DNA of 64,000 nucleotides, taken from contig JAJPIM010000044.1 of the NCBI GenBank assembly GCA_021324775.1, forward strand, positions 112,871 to 176,870, written 5' to 3'. Numbering within the stretch: the stretch's first letter is position 1; every line of letters starts with the position of its first letter. Source of the stretch: Gemmatimonadota bacterium (GTDB lineage Bacteria > Gemmatimonadota > Gemmatimonadetes > Gemmatimonadales > Gemmatimonadaceae). Shown piece by piece: positions 43,058 through 50,835 of this stretch. The position numbers and the translations under genes were made by a program. The notes beneath the pieces are model-generated. The model did not search any database. It was not told the DNA's origin and was given only the letters and a program-made list of their open reading frames with translations.

Positions 43058-43924
43058 ATGATTCGCCTCCTCTTGTGCACGCTCGCACTGGCACAGCCGC
43101 TCGCCGCTCAGCCGGAGCTGATGGCCGCACGCGGCCTCATCCACGCCGTCCCTGGGGACCTTCCGACCGCGATCGGGTATCTCAACGTCGCCGAGTGGTC
43201 GTGGCCGCTCTCCTTCGCCGTCGAGAACGCGCCGAAAACGACAGTGTCGTCGCCGACGCCCGTGTTCCAGATCCGCTTTGCGCACGGGTGGATCATGGCC
43301 GACGCGGCGATGGACCGCGAGATCGCAGCCGCAGCAGGTGACTCGAGCCAGTTTTTCGATGACCGGTACACCCGCGCGATCACGGCCCTGCGGGGCGCCA
43401 ATCTCATTGTGGTCACGCACGAGCATTACGACCACATCGGCACGGTGGGCCACTCAGCCTTCGCCGACGAGCTGGCGCCGAAGACGATGCTCACCCGAGC
43501 GCAGGTGGAGTCACTGCTCCACAATCCGCAGATGACGAAAACGCCGTTCGACTCGGCCCGCGCGGGGCGCTACATCGTCGTCGACTACGACCGCGAATTG
43601 CCGATCGCTCCGGGCGTCGTGCTCATCAAGGCGCCGGGACACACGCCGGGATCACAGGTGGTGTACGTCAAGCTCGCGTCGGGCCGTGAGGTGATCCTCT
43701 CGGGCGATGTCGCGTTTCATCACCTCGGGATCGAGACCGAGAAAGAGAAGCCCGATTCGGCGAGCCGGCACATGGCCGAGGACCGGGCGGCGATCGCCGG
43801 CGAACTCGCCTGGCTCCATCAGGCCGAGCGAGCCGGTGTGAGCGTCGTCGTCAGTCACGACGGGGAGCAGCTCGAGACATTCGCCCGCCAAGGCATCCTG
43901 AGCCAAGGGTTAGTCGCGCGATAG
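43058..43924 (+). CDS. Metallo-beta-lactamase-fold hydrolase, secreted
   Basis: A 288-residue MBL-fold enzyme with an N-terminal signal helix (LLLCTLALAQPLAAQ). The zinc motif THEHYDHIG is intact; later ligands are in APGHTPGSQVVYVK and in EVILSGDVAFHHLG with the bridging Asp. The C-terminal HDGEQLETFARQG adds the last His. Function could be lactonase, glyoxalase II-like or beta-lactamase-like; the fold alone does not tell. Confidence 0.85.
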   Translation: MIRLLLCTLALAQPLAAQPELMAARGLIHAVPGDLPTAIGYLNVAEWSWPLSFAVENAPKTTVSSPTPVFQIRFAHGWIMADAAMDREIAAAAGDSSQFFDDRYTRAITALRGANLIVVTHEHYDHIGTVGHSAFADELAPKTMLTRAQVESLLHNPQMTKTPFDSARAGRYIVVDYDRELPIAPGVVLIKAPGHTPGSQVVYVKLASGREVILSGDVAFHHLGIETEKEKPDSASRHMAEDRAAIAGELAWLHQAERAGVSVVVSHDGEQLETFARQGILSQGLVAR

Positions 43925-43935
43925 CACGAGCGGAA

Positions 43936-44460
43936 TTAGGGAATCGCGATCAGCAGACCGCCGCTCACACCAAGCGATTGTTCATGCCCCCGCGCAAAAT
44001 CGTAGCCATAGCTCGGTTCGAGGTACAAGCCGAACCGATGCTTCGAGGACGGCCAGAACATGAAATCGAGGACCGTCTCGCCAGCAACTGAGTTCGTAGT
44101 CGAACCGTGAGCAATCGTATGCGCCCATTCTGGCCCGGCACCGAACATGAACTCGGCGTTGTTGGACAACGTCCAAGGCTTTTTGAAGAGCAGATCGATG
44201 TCCCATTCGGTCGCGTCATGACCGAAAAGAGGCGTCACGCCAGCCTCCAGCTCGAGCCAGTGCTCGATCGGCGTGACTTCAACGGCGGCCGTAGGCCCGA
44301 CACTCTGCCCGCCGCCCTTGAGACTTTGTTGACCCGCGGCTCCCAACTCAACCACTGCAGAAGGCTCTTTATCTTCGGTTTGACCGAAAGCTGTTCGGCC
44401 GGCCGATGGCAGGGCGAGCACCACGCCCGCAGTGAGCCGTACCACGGTCCGTAACGACAT
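43936..44460 (-). CDS. Small outer-membrane beta-barrel-like protein
   Basis: A 174-residue exported protein: signal peptide (RLTAGVVLALPSAGRTAFGQ) then amphipathic beta strands, e.g. SAVVELGAAGQQSLKGGGQS, HWLELEAGVTPLF, DIDLLFKKPWTLSNNAEFMF and HRFGLYLEPSYGYDFARGHE. The layout resembles porin-like barrels of the OmpW/transporter-like group. Start at 44460; 36 bases upstream is another ATG. It sits 37 bases downstream of the LVIVD gene of copy B and is likely in its operon. Confidence 0.65.
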   Translation of the reverse strand: MSLRTVVRLTAGVVLALPSAGRTAFGQTEDKEPSAVVELGAAGQQSLKGGGQSVGPTAAVEVTPIEHWLELEAGVTPLFGHDATEWDIDLLFKKPWTLSNNAEFMFGAGPEWAHTIAHGSTTNSVAGETVLDFMFWPSSKHRFGLYLEPSYGYDFARGHEQSLGVSGGLLIAIP

Positions 44461-44497
44461 TCTGCAGAAGATCCCGGGCCCGCGTGACCTCAGCACG

Positions 44498-46426
44498 TCA
44501 CGGCTTCGGCGCCTCCAATCCCCTCACAACCCTCGCCAGCGCACGCACGCGCGGGGCGTCACTTGCAGTCTTGGCGTCGCGGTCAAGCTCCGTCGCGAGC
44601 CGCTGGAGCGTTGCGGTACGCGCGGTTCCCTTCGCCTGCTCCGCGGCCTGCAACGTACTGGCGATGGCCGTGGTCCGCGCTTCCGGCAACCCGCTGTCCC
44701 GCACCAACTGGTCGAGATACGCGCGCGCCACCGGGAAGGCCGCCGGCCACACCAGCTTGGGCTGCTCCTGGACGTTGAGCTCGCGGAATCGCACGAGGTT
44801 CGCGGCATCGATCTCGTTCTGCGTGAGGTCGGGCGTCGGCGTCAGCTTCAAGACATCGAGCCCGCGTGCGATCTCCGAGCCGTACACGTAGCCATTGTAG
44901 TAGTACGTCGACCAGAAGCCGCCGAGCGCCAGCTTCGTCGAATCGATCGGCCCACGATCGAAGTAGGCGATCTCCTTGGGGTGGGCAGGATCCGTAATGT
45001 CCACGACCGATGCGCCGCCCTGGTACCAGGCCTGCACGATGATGTCGCGGCCGGGAACCGGCACCAAGCTCCCATTGTGGGCGACGCAATTCTCGGTTGA
45101 TGTCTGCGCCGCGGGCATCTTGAAATACCCGACGTGGGTCAGTGCGTTGTGATCATTGGTGAAGATGGCGTCCGCGCCCCAGTCGATCGGATCGGTCGCC
45201 CGGCACTTCGCCTGCGTGCCGCCACCCCACTCGTCGGTAAAGATCATCTTCGATGCGTCGTTGCTGAACGTCGCCGAATGCCAGAACGCGAAGTTCGAGT
45301 CGGAGACGGCCTGCAGCCGTACCGGGTGCACGGGATCCTTGATGTTGAGCAGCAGCCCGTAGCCCGCGCACGCACCACCGGCCAGGCCCGCCGCCGGGTA
45401 CACGGTGATGTCGTGACACTGCGACGGCCCGGACGGGTGGTAGGCTTCGGGCGGGAGCTGAAGCGCGACACCTGCCTGCCGGAGCGAGTCGGCGTAGGGC
45501 GCCATCTTCAGGCTGTCGCCATGTTGCAGGAACAACAACGAGAACAGATGCGCGATGCGCGCCGTGTCGGCTGCCGATGCGGTGCCGGGCACCTGCGACA
45601 GATACCGGCGCGGCACGCGCAGCACCGCCCCGTTGGCCGTGTCGGCCGGCGAAAGGCCGTGCGTCGGAGCGGCCGCCAGGTCGTTGAAGATGCGCGCCGA
45701 GCTGACGATGCGGGCCGATGCGAGGTTCGCCAGCGGCACGCGAATGACTTCGATCCGGAACATCGCGCTGCTCGGATCGTTCACCCCAGTCCCGACGCAG
45801 CCCGCCATCTCGCTGCTCGACCGCACGCGCGCCAAGCCCGATACGTACACGTAGACGACGCCTTTGTCCGTCGGATCGGGCACGAGCGTATGCGTGTGCG
45901 AGCCCCGACAGGTCTGAATGTCCGCGACCTGCTTGGGATTCTTCGGATCGGAAACGTTGAAAATACGAATGCCCACCATGCGATCGCTGCTCACACTGTC
46001 CTTCACGCCCTGGGCGCTGCAGTCCAACCGGCTCCCGGTGTTCTCGGCCGACACGAACAAGAGATGGCCGTCGATCGAGACATCGCCCTGCTCCGTGAAA
46101 CAGACCTCGGCGTGTGCCAGCGTCGGGTTCGCCGGGTCGGCGATATCCCAGATCTGGAACCCGCTGAAATTTCCTTGATAGAGATAGCGGCCACCGAACG
46201 CCATGTCCGAGTTCGCGTAGACGAGCCCTCCGGGCGTATCGGGATGGAACACGTCCGGCTTGTTGCGGTGCGCGACGAGTTCCATGCCCTTCGCGGCAAT
46301 GCCGGCATCGTACAGACCGGCCTTGAGGTGGGCGCGTGGGTCGGCGGTATCCGACTGGGCGAGGGCAGCCGAGGCGAATGCCAGCGGCGCGAGGACGAGG
46401 AAGAGAGTGGCGTGGCGCGGCATCAT
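44498..46426 (-). CDS. LVIVD-repeat-like secreted propeller (copy B)
   Basis: A 642-residue exported protein with signal peptide (TLFLVLAPLAFASAALA) but no lipobox Cys, unlike copy A. Blades: GFQIWDIADPANPTLAHAEV, GIRIFNVSDPKNPKQVADIQ, ASVVDITDPAHPKEIAYFD. The blocks QTCRGSHTHT, GPSQCHDITVYP, FWHSATFSND and FTDEWGGGTQAKC match copy A. Starts with paired ATGs; the first (46426) overlaps the DUF305 stop as ATGA, so the pair is translationally coupled. Function unknown. Confidence 0.82.
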   Translation of the reverse strand: MMPRHATLFLVLAPLAFASAALAQSDTADPRAHLKAGLYDAGIAAKGMELVAHRNKPDVFHPDTPGGLVYANSDMAFGGRYLYQGNFSGFQIWDIADPANPTLAHAEVCFTEQGDVSIDGHLLFVSAENTGSRLDCSAQGVKDSVSSDRMVGIRIFNVSDPKNPKQVADIQTCRGSHTHTLVPDPTDKGVVYVYVSGLARVRSSSEMAGCVGTGVNDPSSAMFRIEVIRVPLANLASARIVSSARIFNDLAAAPTHGLSPADTANGAVLRVPRRYLSQVPGTASAADTARIAHLFSLLFLQHGDSLKMAPYADSLRQAGVALQLPPEAYHPSGPSQCHDITVYPAAGLAGGACAGYGLLLNIKDPVHPVRLQAVSDSNFAFWHSATFSNDASKMIFTDEWGGGTQAKCRATDPIDWGADAIFTNDHNALTHVGYFKMPAAQTSTENCVAHNGSLVPVPGRDIIVQAWYQGGASVVDITDPAHPKEIAYFDRGPIDSTKLALGGFWSTYYYNGYVYGSEIARGLDVLKLTPTPDLTQNEIDAANLVRFRELNVQEQPKLVWPAAFPVARAYLDQLVRDSGLPEARTTAIASTLQAAEQAKGTARTATLQRLATELDRDAKTASDAPRVRALARVVRGLEAPKP

Positions 46427-47076
46427 GTGGGATGGGTGGAATTGAGCGTGTTCAACATGGCCTGCATACGTGCGATTTCGACCCGCTGTCCGGCGTCGAC
46501 GTCGGTGGCGAGACCGAAGAGATCCGATTGCTGTCCGCCACGGGGCGTCGCGAACAGATCGGCCACCATGGCAATGGCGCCTCGGTGGTGCGTGATCATC
46601 CCGGTGAGATAAAGGCGGTCCCAGGTGGTGTCCCGGGCGGCATCGAGGCGTCGCATGTCGTCGGCCGAGAGCATGCCCGGCATCATCATCATGGGGCCCG
46701 TCCCCATGTCCATGCCCGGCATGTGCATCGGGCTCGTGTCCCGGATCGGGCCGGACTCGGGCGACGCCGTGTGCAGGGGATCCGGCGCACTGAGGCCGCG
46801 CTGCTTGAGCCACTGCTGCATGACCGCGATCTCGTCGCGCTGCGAGAGCGCGATGCGCTTGCACAGGATCACGAGGTCGGGCCGCGCCCCATGCGTCGCG
46901 GCCCAGTCGGACATCACGATGGCCTGGGCATGATGCATGATCATGCCCTGCATGAAGCGAACGTCCGCGTCGGTATAGTCGCGCGCCGCGGGTGTCGTGG
47001 TCTGGGCGCGGGCGACGCCAGACAACCCGATCAGCGCGACGGTCGCCACGACTACCCGATTCAATGATTGACCCAT
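46423..47076 (-). CDS. DUF305 protein (copy B)
   Basis: A 217-residue exported protein. Signal peptide (VVVATVALIGLSGVARA), then FMQGMIMHHAQAIVMSDWAA and LYLTGMITHHRGAIAMVADL, the two DUF305 His motifs, plus a Met-rich central stretch (MHMPGMDMGTGPMMMMPGM) that is far richer than in copy A. Metal (copper) binding is likely from the Met run. Starts at 47076; longer starts exist upstream. Operon: DUF305-LVIVD-barrel. Confidence 0.85.
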   Translation of the reverse strand: MGQSLNRVVVATVALIGLSGVARAQTTTPAARDYTDADVRFMQGMIMHHAQAIVMSDWAATHGARPDLVILCKRIALSQRDEIAVMQQWLKQRGLSAPDPLHTASPESGPIRDTSPMHMPGMDMGTGPMMMMPGMLSADDMRRLDAARDTTWDRLYLTGMITHHRGAIAMVADLFATPRGGQQSDLFGLATDVDAGQRVEIARMQAMLNTLNSTHPT

Positions 47077-47302
47077 GGTCACCCATGAAAACGGGCCGTT
47101 CCCACGAACCGTTGAGAATCCCGCATATTCACGCATCGGGGGCAAAGGCTGAGACCGGTTGCCCGCAGTCAACTGTAGCAAACGGCCCGGTGATTTATCG
47201 AGTCCGCTAACTTCTCCGCCTCGTCGCGGCTGAACGGGCCAATGAGAAAACCCTTCCCGGTAATGGGATCAAGGATCTTCGGAGAGCAGACACGTTCCTG
47301 CT

Positions 47303-47367
47303 GGATTGCGCCGCTGTGCCAGCTACAATGCTGACTTCCATAGTCGGGCAAGCCGGAACCACAGACG
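47303..47367. repeat. Repeat D, copy 1
   Basis: GGATTGC then GTGCCAGCTACAATGCTGAC then TTCCATAGTCGGGCAAGCCG matches 49458-49522 with about ten mismatches. It lies in the 445-base gap between the DUF305 gene and the unnamed secreted gene; no intact gene is visible in that gap. Confidence 0.75.
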
Positions 47368-47521
47368 CTCGTGTCTGTGCGTGCAGCATGCAAGAGGCAA
47401 TCGGCACCAGTAACAACGCAAGCATCCTCCTCATTCCTCCCCCAAACACCTCGCCTCCCCTTGGCCCGGTGTCGCATTTTGGCGAGCGATGAGTTTTGAT
47501 GGCGCCAGCCGTCATACTCCC

Positions 47522-48232
47522 ATGCATACCATTCTTCTCTCTCGCCGCGCGGCGGCCGCCATCGTGATCACACTTGCGGCCGGCGCGACCCCCGACCCAG
47601 CCATGCGTCCGGTCGAAGAATACCTGATGCCGCGGGACGCCGAGATCGCGCTCGCCCGGACCGCGGCTCCGTACGCGATCTCGCGGGACGCGACCATCTT
47701 GGTCCTCAGCCGGCGCGGATACGAGACTGCCGTCGATGGTACCAATGGTTTTGTCTGCTTTGTCGAACGTGGTTGGATCGGCCCCTTCGACCTGCCCGAG
47801 ATGTGGAATCCCAGGATTCGAGGACCGGATTGCCTCAACCCGCAGGCCGCGCGCAGCGTGCTACCGTTCATCGAGAAGAAGACGGCGCTGTTCCTGGCCG
47901 GCCGGTCCAAAGCAGAGGTCATTGCCGCGGTCAAGGCCGCTCTCGCAAACGGAGAGTTGCCCGGGCAACTCGAGGCCGGAGCCATGAGCTACATGATGTC
48001 GCGATCGGCGTACCTGTATGATGAGGGCGACCACAATGGATCACACCTCATGTTCTATACGCCGATTGTGCGCGCGGAGGATTGGGGCACCGGCGTCGAG
48101 CATTCGCCGGTCGTGGCAGCCGTATCGTACTGGTTCATGTCCAAACACCCGGAGCCTGTCAGTTTTCCTCCCATCATGGTCTTCGCCATCCCTCTAGCAA
48201 CGTGGTCGGATGGGTCGCCAGCCCAGCACTGA
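47522..48232 (+). CDS. Unnamed secreted family protein, copy 1
   Basis: A 236-residue exported protein. A short signal helix (AAAAIVITLAAGATPDPAM) precedes RPVEEYLMPRDAEIALARTA, then GYETAVDGTNGFVCFVERGW, MWNPRIRGPDCLNPQAARSV and GAMSYMMSRSAYLYDEGDHN. It matches the product of 53187-53897 along its length, including the Cys in 'GFVC' and 'PDCLNP'. No family recognised. Its last 23 bases overlap the sigma factor gene in another frame, suggesting coupled expression. Confidence 0.72.
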   Translation: MHTILLSRRAAAAIVITLAAGATPDPAMRPVEEYLMPRDAEIALARTAAPYAISRDATILVLSRRGYETAVDGTNGFVCFVERGWIGPFDLPEMWNPRIRGPDCLNPQAARSVLPFIEKKTALFLAGRSKAEVIAAVKAALANGELPGQLEAGAMSYMMSRSAYLYDEGDHNGSHLMFYTPIVRAEDWGTGVEHSPVVAAVSYWFMSKHPEPVSFPPIMVFAIPLATWSDGSPAQH

Positions 48233-49184
48233 CTTCGCCACCCTGTTCGAGCGTCACCGGCGCGAACTGCACGTGCATTGCTACCGCATGCTCGGCTCCC
48301 TCGACGATGCGGAAGATCTCGTCCAGGAGACCTTCCTCAAGGCTTGGCGGAAACGGCAGACGAGCCGTGGACCGGCGACGATCCGCGCCTGGCTCTATCG
48401 CATTGCGACGAACGCGTGCTTGGACGCGCTCGAGCGCCAGCCGCGCCGCGTCATGCCCTGGCAGCTCGGGCCGCCGATGGCCGGCGGCACGGACCCAGGG
48501 CCGCCGGCCGACCTGCCGTGGCTCCAGCCGTATCCGGACCGGCTGCTCGACGCGGACGCGCTCGTGGTGGCGAGAGAGACGATCGAGATCGCATTCCTCG
48601 CCGCGATGCAGTTGTTGCCCCCACGGCAGCGGGCCGTGCTCATCTTGTGCGACGTCCTGGATTGGTCAGCGCGCGAGGCGGCCAAGAGTCTCGATACGAC
48701 GATCGCGGGGGTGAACGGCGCGCTCCAGCGCGCCCGGGCAACCATGCGAGCACACCATCGCGCGCCGCGAAGCGTCACCACGACGGCCTGCAGTTCCGAG
48801 GAACGCGACGTACTGGACCGGTTTATCGCGGCATTCGAACGCTCGGATTGCGCTGCGATCGCGGCACTTCTGAGCGAGAACGCACAGGCCACGATGCCGC
48901 CCATTCCCGCCTGGCACGGCTGCCGCGACATCATCGTCGCCACGCTCCGCGCGGCGCTCGAGCCCCGGTCGCCCACGTTTGTCGGTCACATGCGCAAGGT
49001 GGCGATCGTGGGGGCGAACCGGCAGCCGGCGTGCGCCCTCTACCTCAGCACCCCCGCGAACCCTGTCCATCGTGCGCACGGGATCGAGCTGCTGCGGATC
49101 GAGGGCGGCAAGGTCGTCGAGATCACCGCTTTCCTCGACGCAACGCTCTTTCCGGCATTCGGGCTCCCGGCGACCGACGGTTGA
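48210..49184 (+). CDS. ECF sigma factor with C-terminal SnoaL-like domain
   Basis: A 324-residue sigma-70 family protein. Region 2: LFERHRRELHVHCYRMLGSL then DDAEDLVQETFLKAWRKR. Region 4: LLPPRQRAVLILCDVLDWSA then REAAKSLDTTIAGVNGALQR. The last 120 residues form an NTF2/SnoaL-like domain (RFIAAFERSDCAAIAALLSE, LRAALEPRSP, HGIELLRIEGGKVVEITAFL) as in ECF types that are tuned by their C-terminus instead of an anti-sigma factor. No anti-sigma gene is next to it. Target is probably its own operon. Confidence 0.88.
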   Translation: MGRQPSTDFATLFERHRRELHVHCYRMLGSLDDAEDLVQETFLKAWRKRQTSRGPATIRAWLYRIATNACLDALERQPRRVMPWQLGPPMAGGTDPGPPADLPWLQPYPDRLLDADALVVARETIEIAFLAAMQLLPPRQRAVLILCDVLDWSAREAAKSLDTTIAGVNGALQRARATMRAHHRAPRSVTTTACSSEERDVLDRFIAAFERSDCAAIAALLSENAQATMPPIPAWHGCRDIIVATLRAALEPRSPTFVGHMRKVAIVGANRQPACALYLSTPANPVHRAHGIELLRIEGGKVVEITAFLDATLFPAFGLPATDG

Positions 49185-49241
49185 GTCGGACGTGCAGATC
49201 ATCACTACGTACGAAGCCTACCGGTAGCCCGGAGAGCGATA

Positions 49242-49328
49242 ATGGCGGCCAAAGCGAAGCAGGCGAAATTCGCTGAGCCTATCGAGATACAGCCGAGCAC
49301 TGTTGAATTCGTCGGTGCGATTACGTGA
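49242..49328 (+). pseudogene. Antitoxin relic with internal deletion
   Basis: ATGGCGGCCAAAGCGAAGCA... codes for MAAKAKQAKFAEPIEIQPST then VEFVGAIT and stops. The first 17 residues match the N-terminus of the HigA-like antitoxin at 54630 (MATKAKQVKTAEPIEIETGT) and VEFVGA matches its C-terminus (VELVGA). The central 90 or so codons including the HTH are gone. Confidence 0.75.
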
Positions 49329-49431
49329 CTGGCCGGCTTGGCATTATCTGGCACGGGTGAAGGAGGTGATCAAGAGCATTCCGTTGATCGACGGATCAGT
49401 CGGTGACCTCACCCCGTTCATCGTCCGGTAG
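49317..49431 (+). pseudogene. Relic of the 52339-52875 gene with internal deletion
   Basis: GCGATTACGTGACTGGCCGG then CTTGGCATTATCTGGCAC matches 52331-52370 (GCGATTACGTGAGCAGCCGG CTTGGCGTTCTCTGGCAT). After GTGAAGGAGGTGATCAAGAG it matches 52800-52875 nearly perfectly to the stop codon. About 430 bases of the middle are missing and the reading frame is broken at the junction (CACGGGTGA). Confidence 0.8.
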
Positions 49432-49457
49432 CCGCCCTGCGCCCCGATCTGCCGGGC

Positions 49458-49522
49458 GGATTGCATGGCTTTGCCGGCCACAGTGCCGACTTCCATAGTC
49501 GGGCAGGCCGGAGTTACAGACG
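49458..49522. repeat. Repeat D, copy 2
   Basis: GGATTGC then TTGCCGGCCACAGTGCCGAC then TTCCATAGTCGGGCAGGCCG; see copy 1 at 47303. Confidence 0.75.
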
Positions 49523-49570
49523 GGGCGTCGCGAACGCCGGTACTGTAGAGACCGCTTGCCCTCGGATCCT

Positions 49571-49798
49571 CTACGCCGGGAAGCCGCGTCGCGTTGATGT
49601 GACGTGATCAGCCTCCAAACAGGTAACCTGCTCACGCAACCGCAGGTGAATTGGCAAATACCCCTCGCCACCCATGTAGCGATGTGGCACGTCGTCTGCT
49701 TGTGCCGCTATCCAGACGCGGGACGCGGCCTCGAGAGCGGCGACGCCCGCCTTGAACGCGCCAACAATCACGCAGGGTTCTTTCGCCGTCAACGCCAC
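49571..49798 (-). CDS. Hypothetical ORF, uncertain
   Basis: A 75-residue open frame (KEPCVIVGAFKAGVAALEAA, SRVWIAAQADDVPHRYMGGE) with no recognised family and no clear ribosome site. The gap 49437-49935 otherwise holds repeat D and no sure gene. Confidence 0.2.
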   Translation of the reverse strand: MALTAKEPCVIVGAFKAGVAALEAASRVWIAAQADDVPHRYMGGEGYLPIHLRLREQVTCLEADHVTSTRRGFPA

Positions 49799-49935
49799 GT
49801 TACGATTTCACACGGCTCAACCACGAATGCAGTCGATGCCGAGGCTTGGTCATCGCGATTCGCTAGGCGAAGTCAATGCAATGTCGATGCAAACCGCTGG
49901 CTGAGATGCCGGCACCCTAGTGGAGGAGTGTAGCC

Positions 49936-50541
49936 ATTCGCTCTGACATCGTGCCGGGAGCCCGTTTCCCTGACTACGAGCTCCCCGATCACACGGACAC
50001 CCCGCGCAAGCTCAGCGCGCTACAGGGCGACGACCCGCTGATCCTCACGCTCGCGCGCGGCCATTATTGCCCGAAGGAGCACCAGCAGCATCTGGAGCTC
50101 GCCGCGTTCTATCCGAAGATCGCCGCGGCGTATACGCAGATCGTCACGATCGCCACGGACGACCACCACACGCTCCAGGAATTCCGCGCGTCGGTCGGCG
50201 CGCAGTGGACCTTCCTCGCCGACGTCGAACGGACTATCCAGAAGGACCTGGATATCCAGGAGTACACGGATCCCGCCAACAACCCAATGATTCCACACAC
50301 GCTTGTGTTGAAACCGGGCCTCGTGATCTACAGCATCTACAACGGCTACTGGTTCTGGGGCCGCCCGTCGGTTGCCAATCTTTGGGACGACTTGCGGGCC
50401 GTCACGCGCGAGATCCGCCCGGACTGGGATCTGAGCGTGCCTGGACTCCGTGAGGCATGGAACGCAGGCGACCTGTCGCGTTTCCACGGATGGGACAAGA
50501 AGACCAAACCGAAAGCACACTCGCAAAGACGGAAGGGCTAG
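49936..50541 (+). CDS. Redoxin/peroxiredoxin-like protein with ATT start
   Basis: A 201-residue thioredoxin-fold protein: DIVPGARFPDYELPDHTDTP, DDPLILTLARGHYCPKEHQQ with a single Cys in 'GHYCP', and the family block LDIQEYTDPANNPMIPHTLV then LKPGLVIYSIYNGYWFWGRP. An upstream in-frame TAG at 49918 leaves ATT (49936) and GTG (49951) as starts. GGAGGAG lies 7 bases before ATT but 22 before GTG, and the family consensus includes the residues IRSDIVPGA, so ATT is chosen. A peroxidase role with one Cys is unproven. Confidence 0.82.
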   Translation: MRSDIVPGARFPDYELPDHTDTPRKLSALQGDDPLILTLARGHYCPKEHQQHLELAAFYPKIAAAYTQIVTIATDDHHTLQEFRASVGAQWTFLADVERTIQKDLDIQEYTDPANNPMIPHTLVLKPGLVIYSIYNGYWFWGRPSVANLWDDLRAVTREIRPDWDLSVPGLREAWNAGDLSRFHGWDKKTKPKAHSQRRKG

Positions 50542-50575
50542 CGGCGGCGCGTTGACGAGCAGACTCGGGGTGGCT

Positions 50576-50659
50576 ATGATGTTCACCATGACGCTACAGC
50601 GCAGCGGAAATCTCGCCTGTTGTTGCCGGGCCATCACCCTGAGGAGCCCGGCCGCGTAG
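50576..50659 (+). CDS. Cys-rich leader peptide (putative attenuator uORF)
   Basis: A 27-residue open frame MMFTMTLQRSGNLACCCRAI then TLRSPAA, with three consecutive Cys codons at 50618-50626. The stretch over its Cys codons can pair with GCCCGGC at 50646-50652 (stem 625-631/646-652). Another start is ATG 50588. A strong terminator begins 26 bases after its stop. Polycysteine uORFs are known cysteine-responsive attenuators in mycobacteria; this has the same parts. Confidence 0.6.
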   Translation: MMFTMTLQRSGNLACCCRAITLRSPAA

Positions 50660-50684
50660 CGCATCGTTTTTTGTGAATCACTGG

Positions 50685-50715
50685 CGCCCGTGAGCTCTGG
50701 CTCGCGGGCGTTTTT
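50685..50715 (+). terminator. Intrinsic terminator between Cys leader peptide and exporter operon
   Basis: CGCCCGTGAGC-TCTG-GCTCGCGGGCG is an 11-bp stem (one G-T pair) followed by TTTTT. It precedes the exporter operon by 25 bases and follows the leader peptide by 25 bases, the geometry of a transcription attenuator. Confidence 0.85.
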
Positions 50716-50739
50716 GCGTTTGTGACCTGAGAGGCCACT

Positions 50740-50835
50740 ATGAAGAATCTGTCGAGAGATACTTGGGCGGTCATCGTCGCGTTGGTGCTGGCGGCGTTGG
50801 TGCGGGTCGGCGCCATCGGGCACGTGCCATGGTAG
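50740..50835 (+). CDS. 31-residue single-span membrane peptide
   Basis: MKNLSRDTWAVIVALVLAAL then VRVGAIGHVPW: short N-terminus, one hydrophobic helix, then GHVPW. It overlaps the exporter start by 7 bases (CCATGGTAG), so translation is coupled. Below the usual length for annotation. A conserved sORF upstream of YeiH exporters is my recollection, not checked. Confidence 0.65.
   Translation: MKNLSRDTWAVIVALVLAALVRVGAIGHVPW

Noticed and set aside
47169..47527. Reverse frames of about 100 residues (with SGLPDYGS or PACPTMEV)
   Set aside because: The similarity to a frame at 49396-49671 comes from repeat D, not from a protein family.
50541..50740. Known sulfur riboswitch (SAM type) before the exporter
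   Set aside because: No match to remembered SAM-I/II/IV core motifs; the Cys uORF with terminator explains the leader better.
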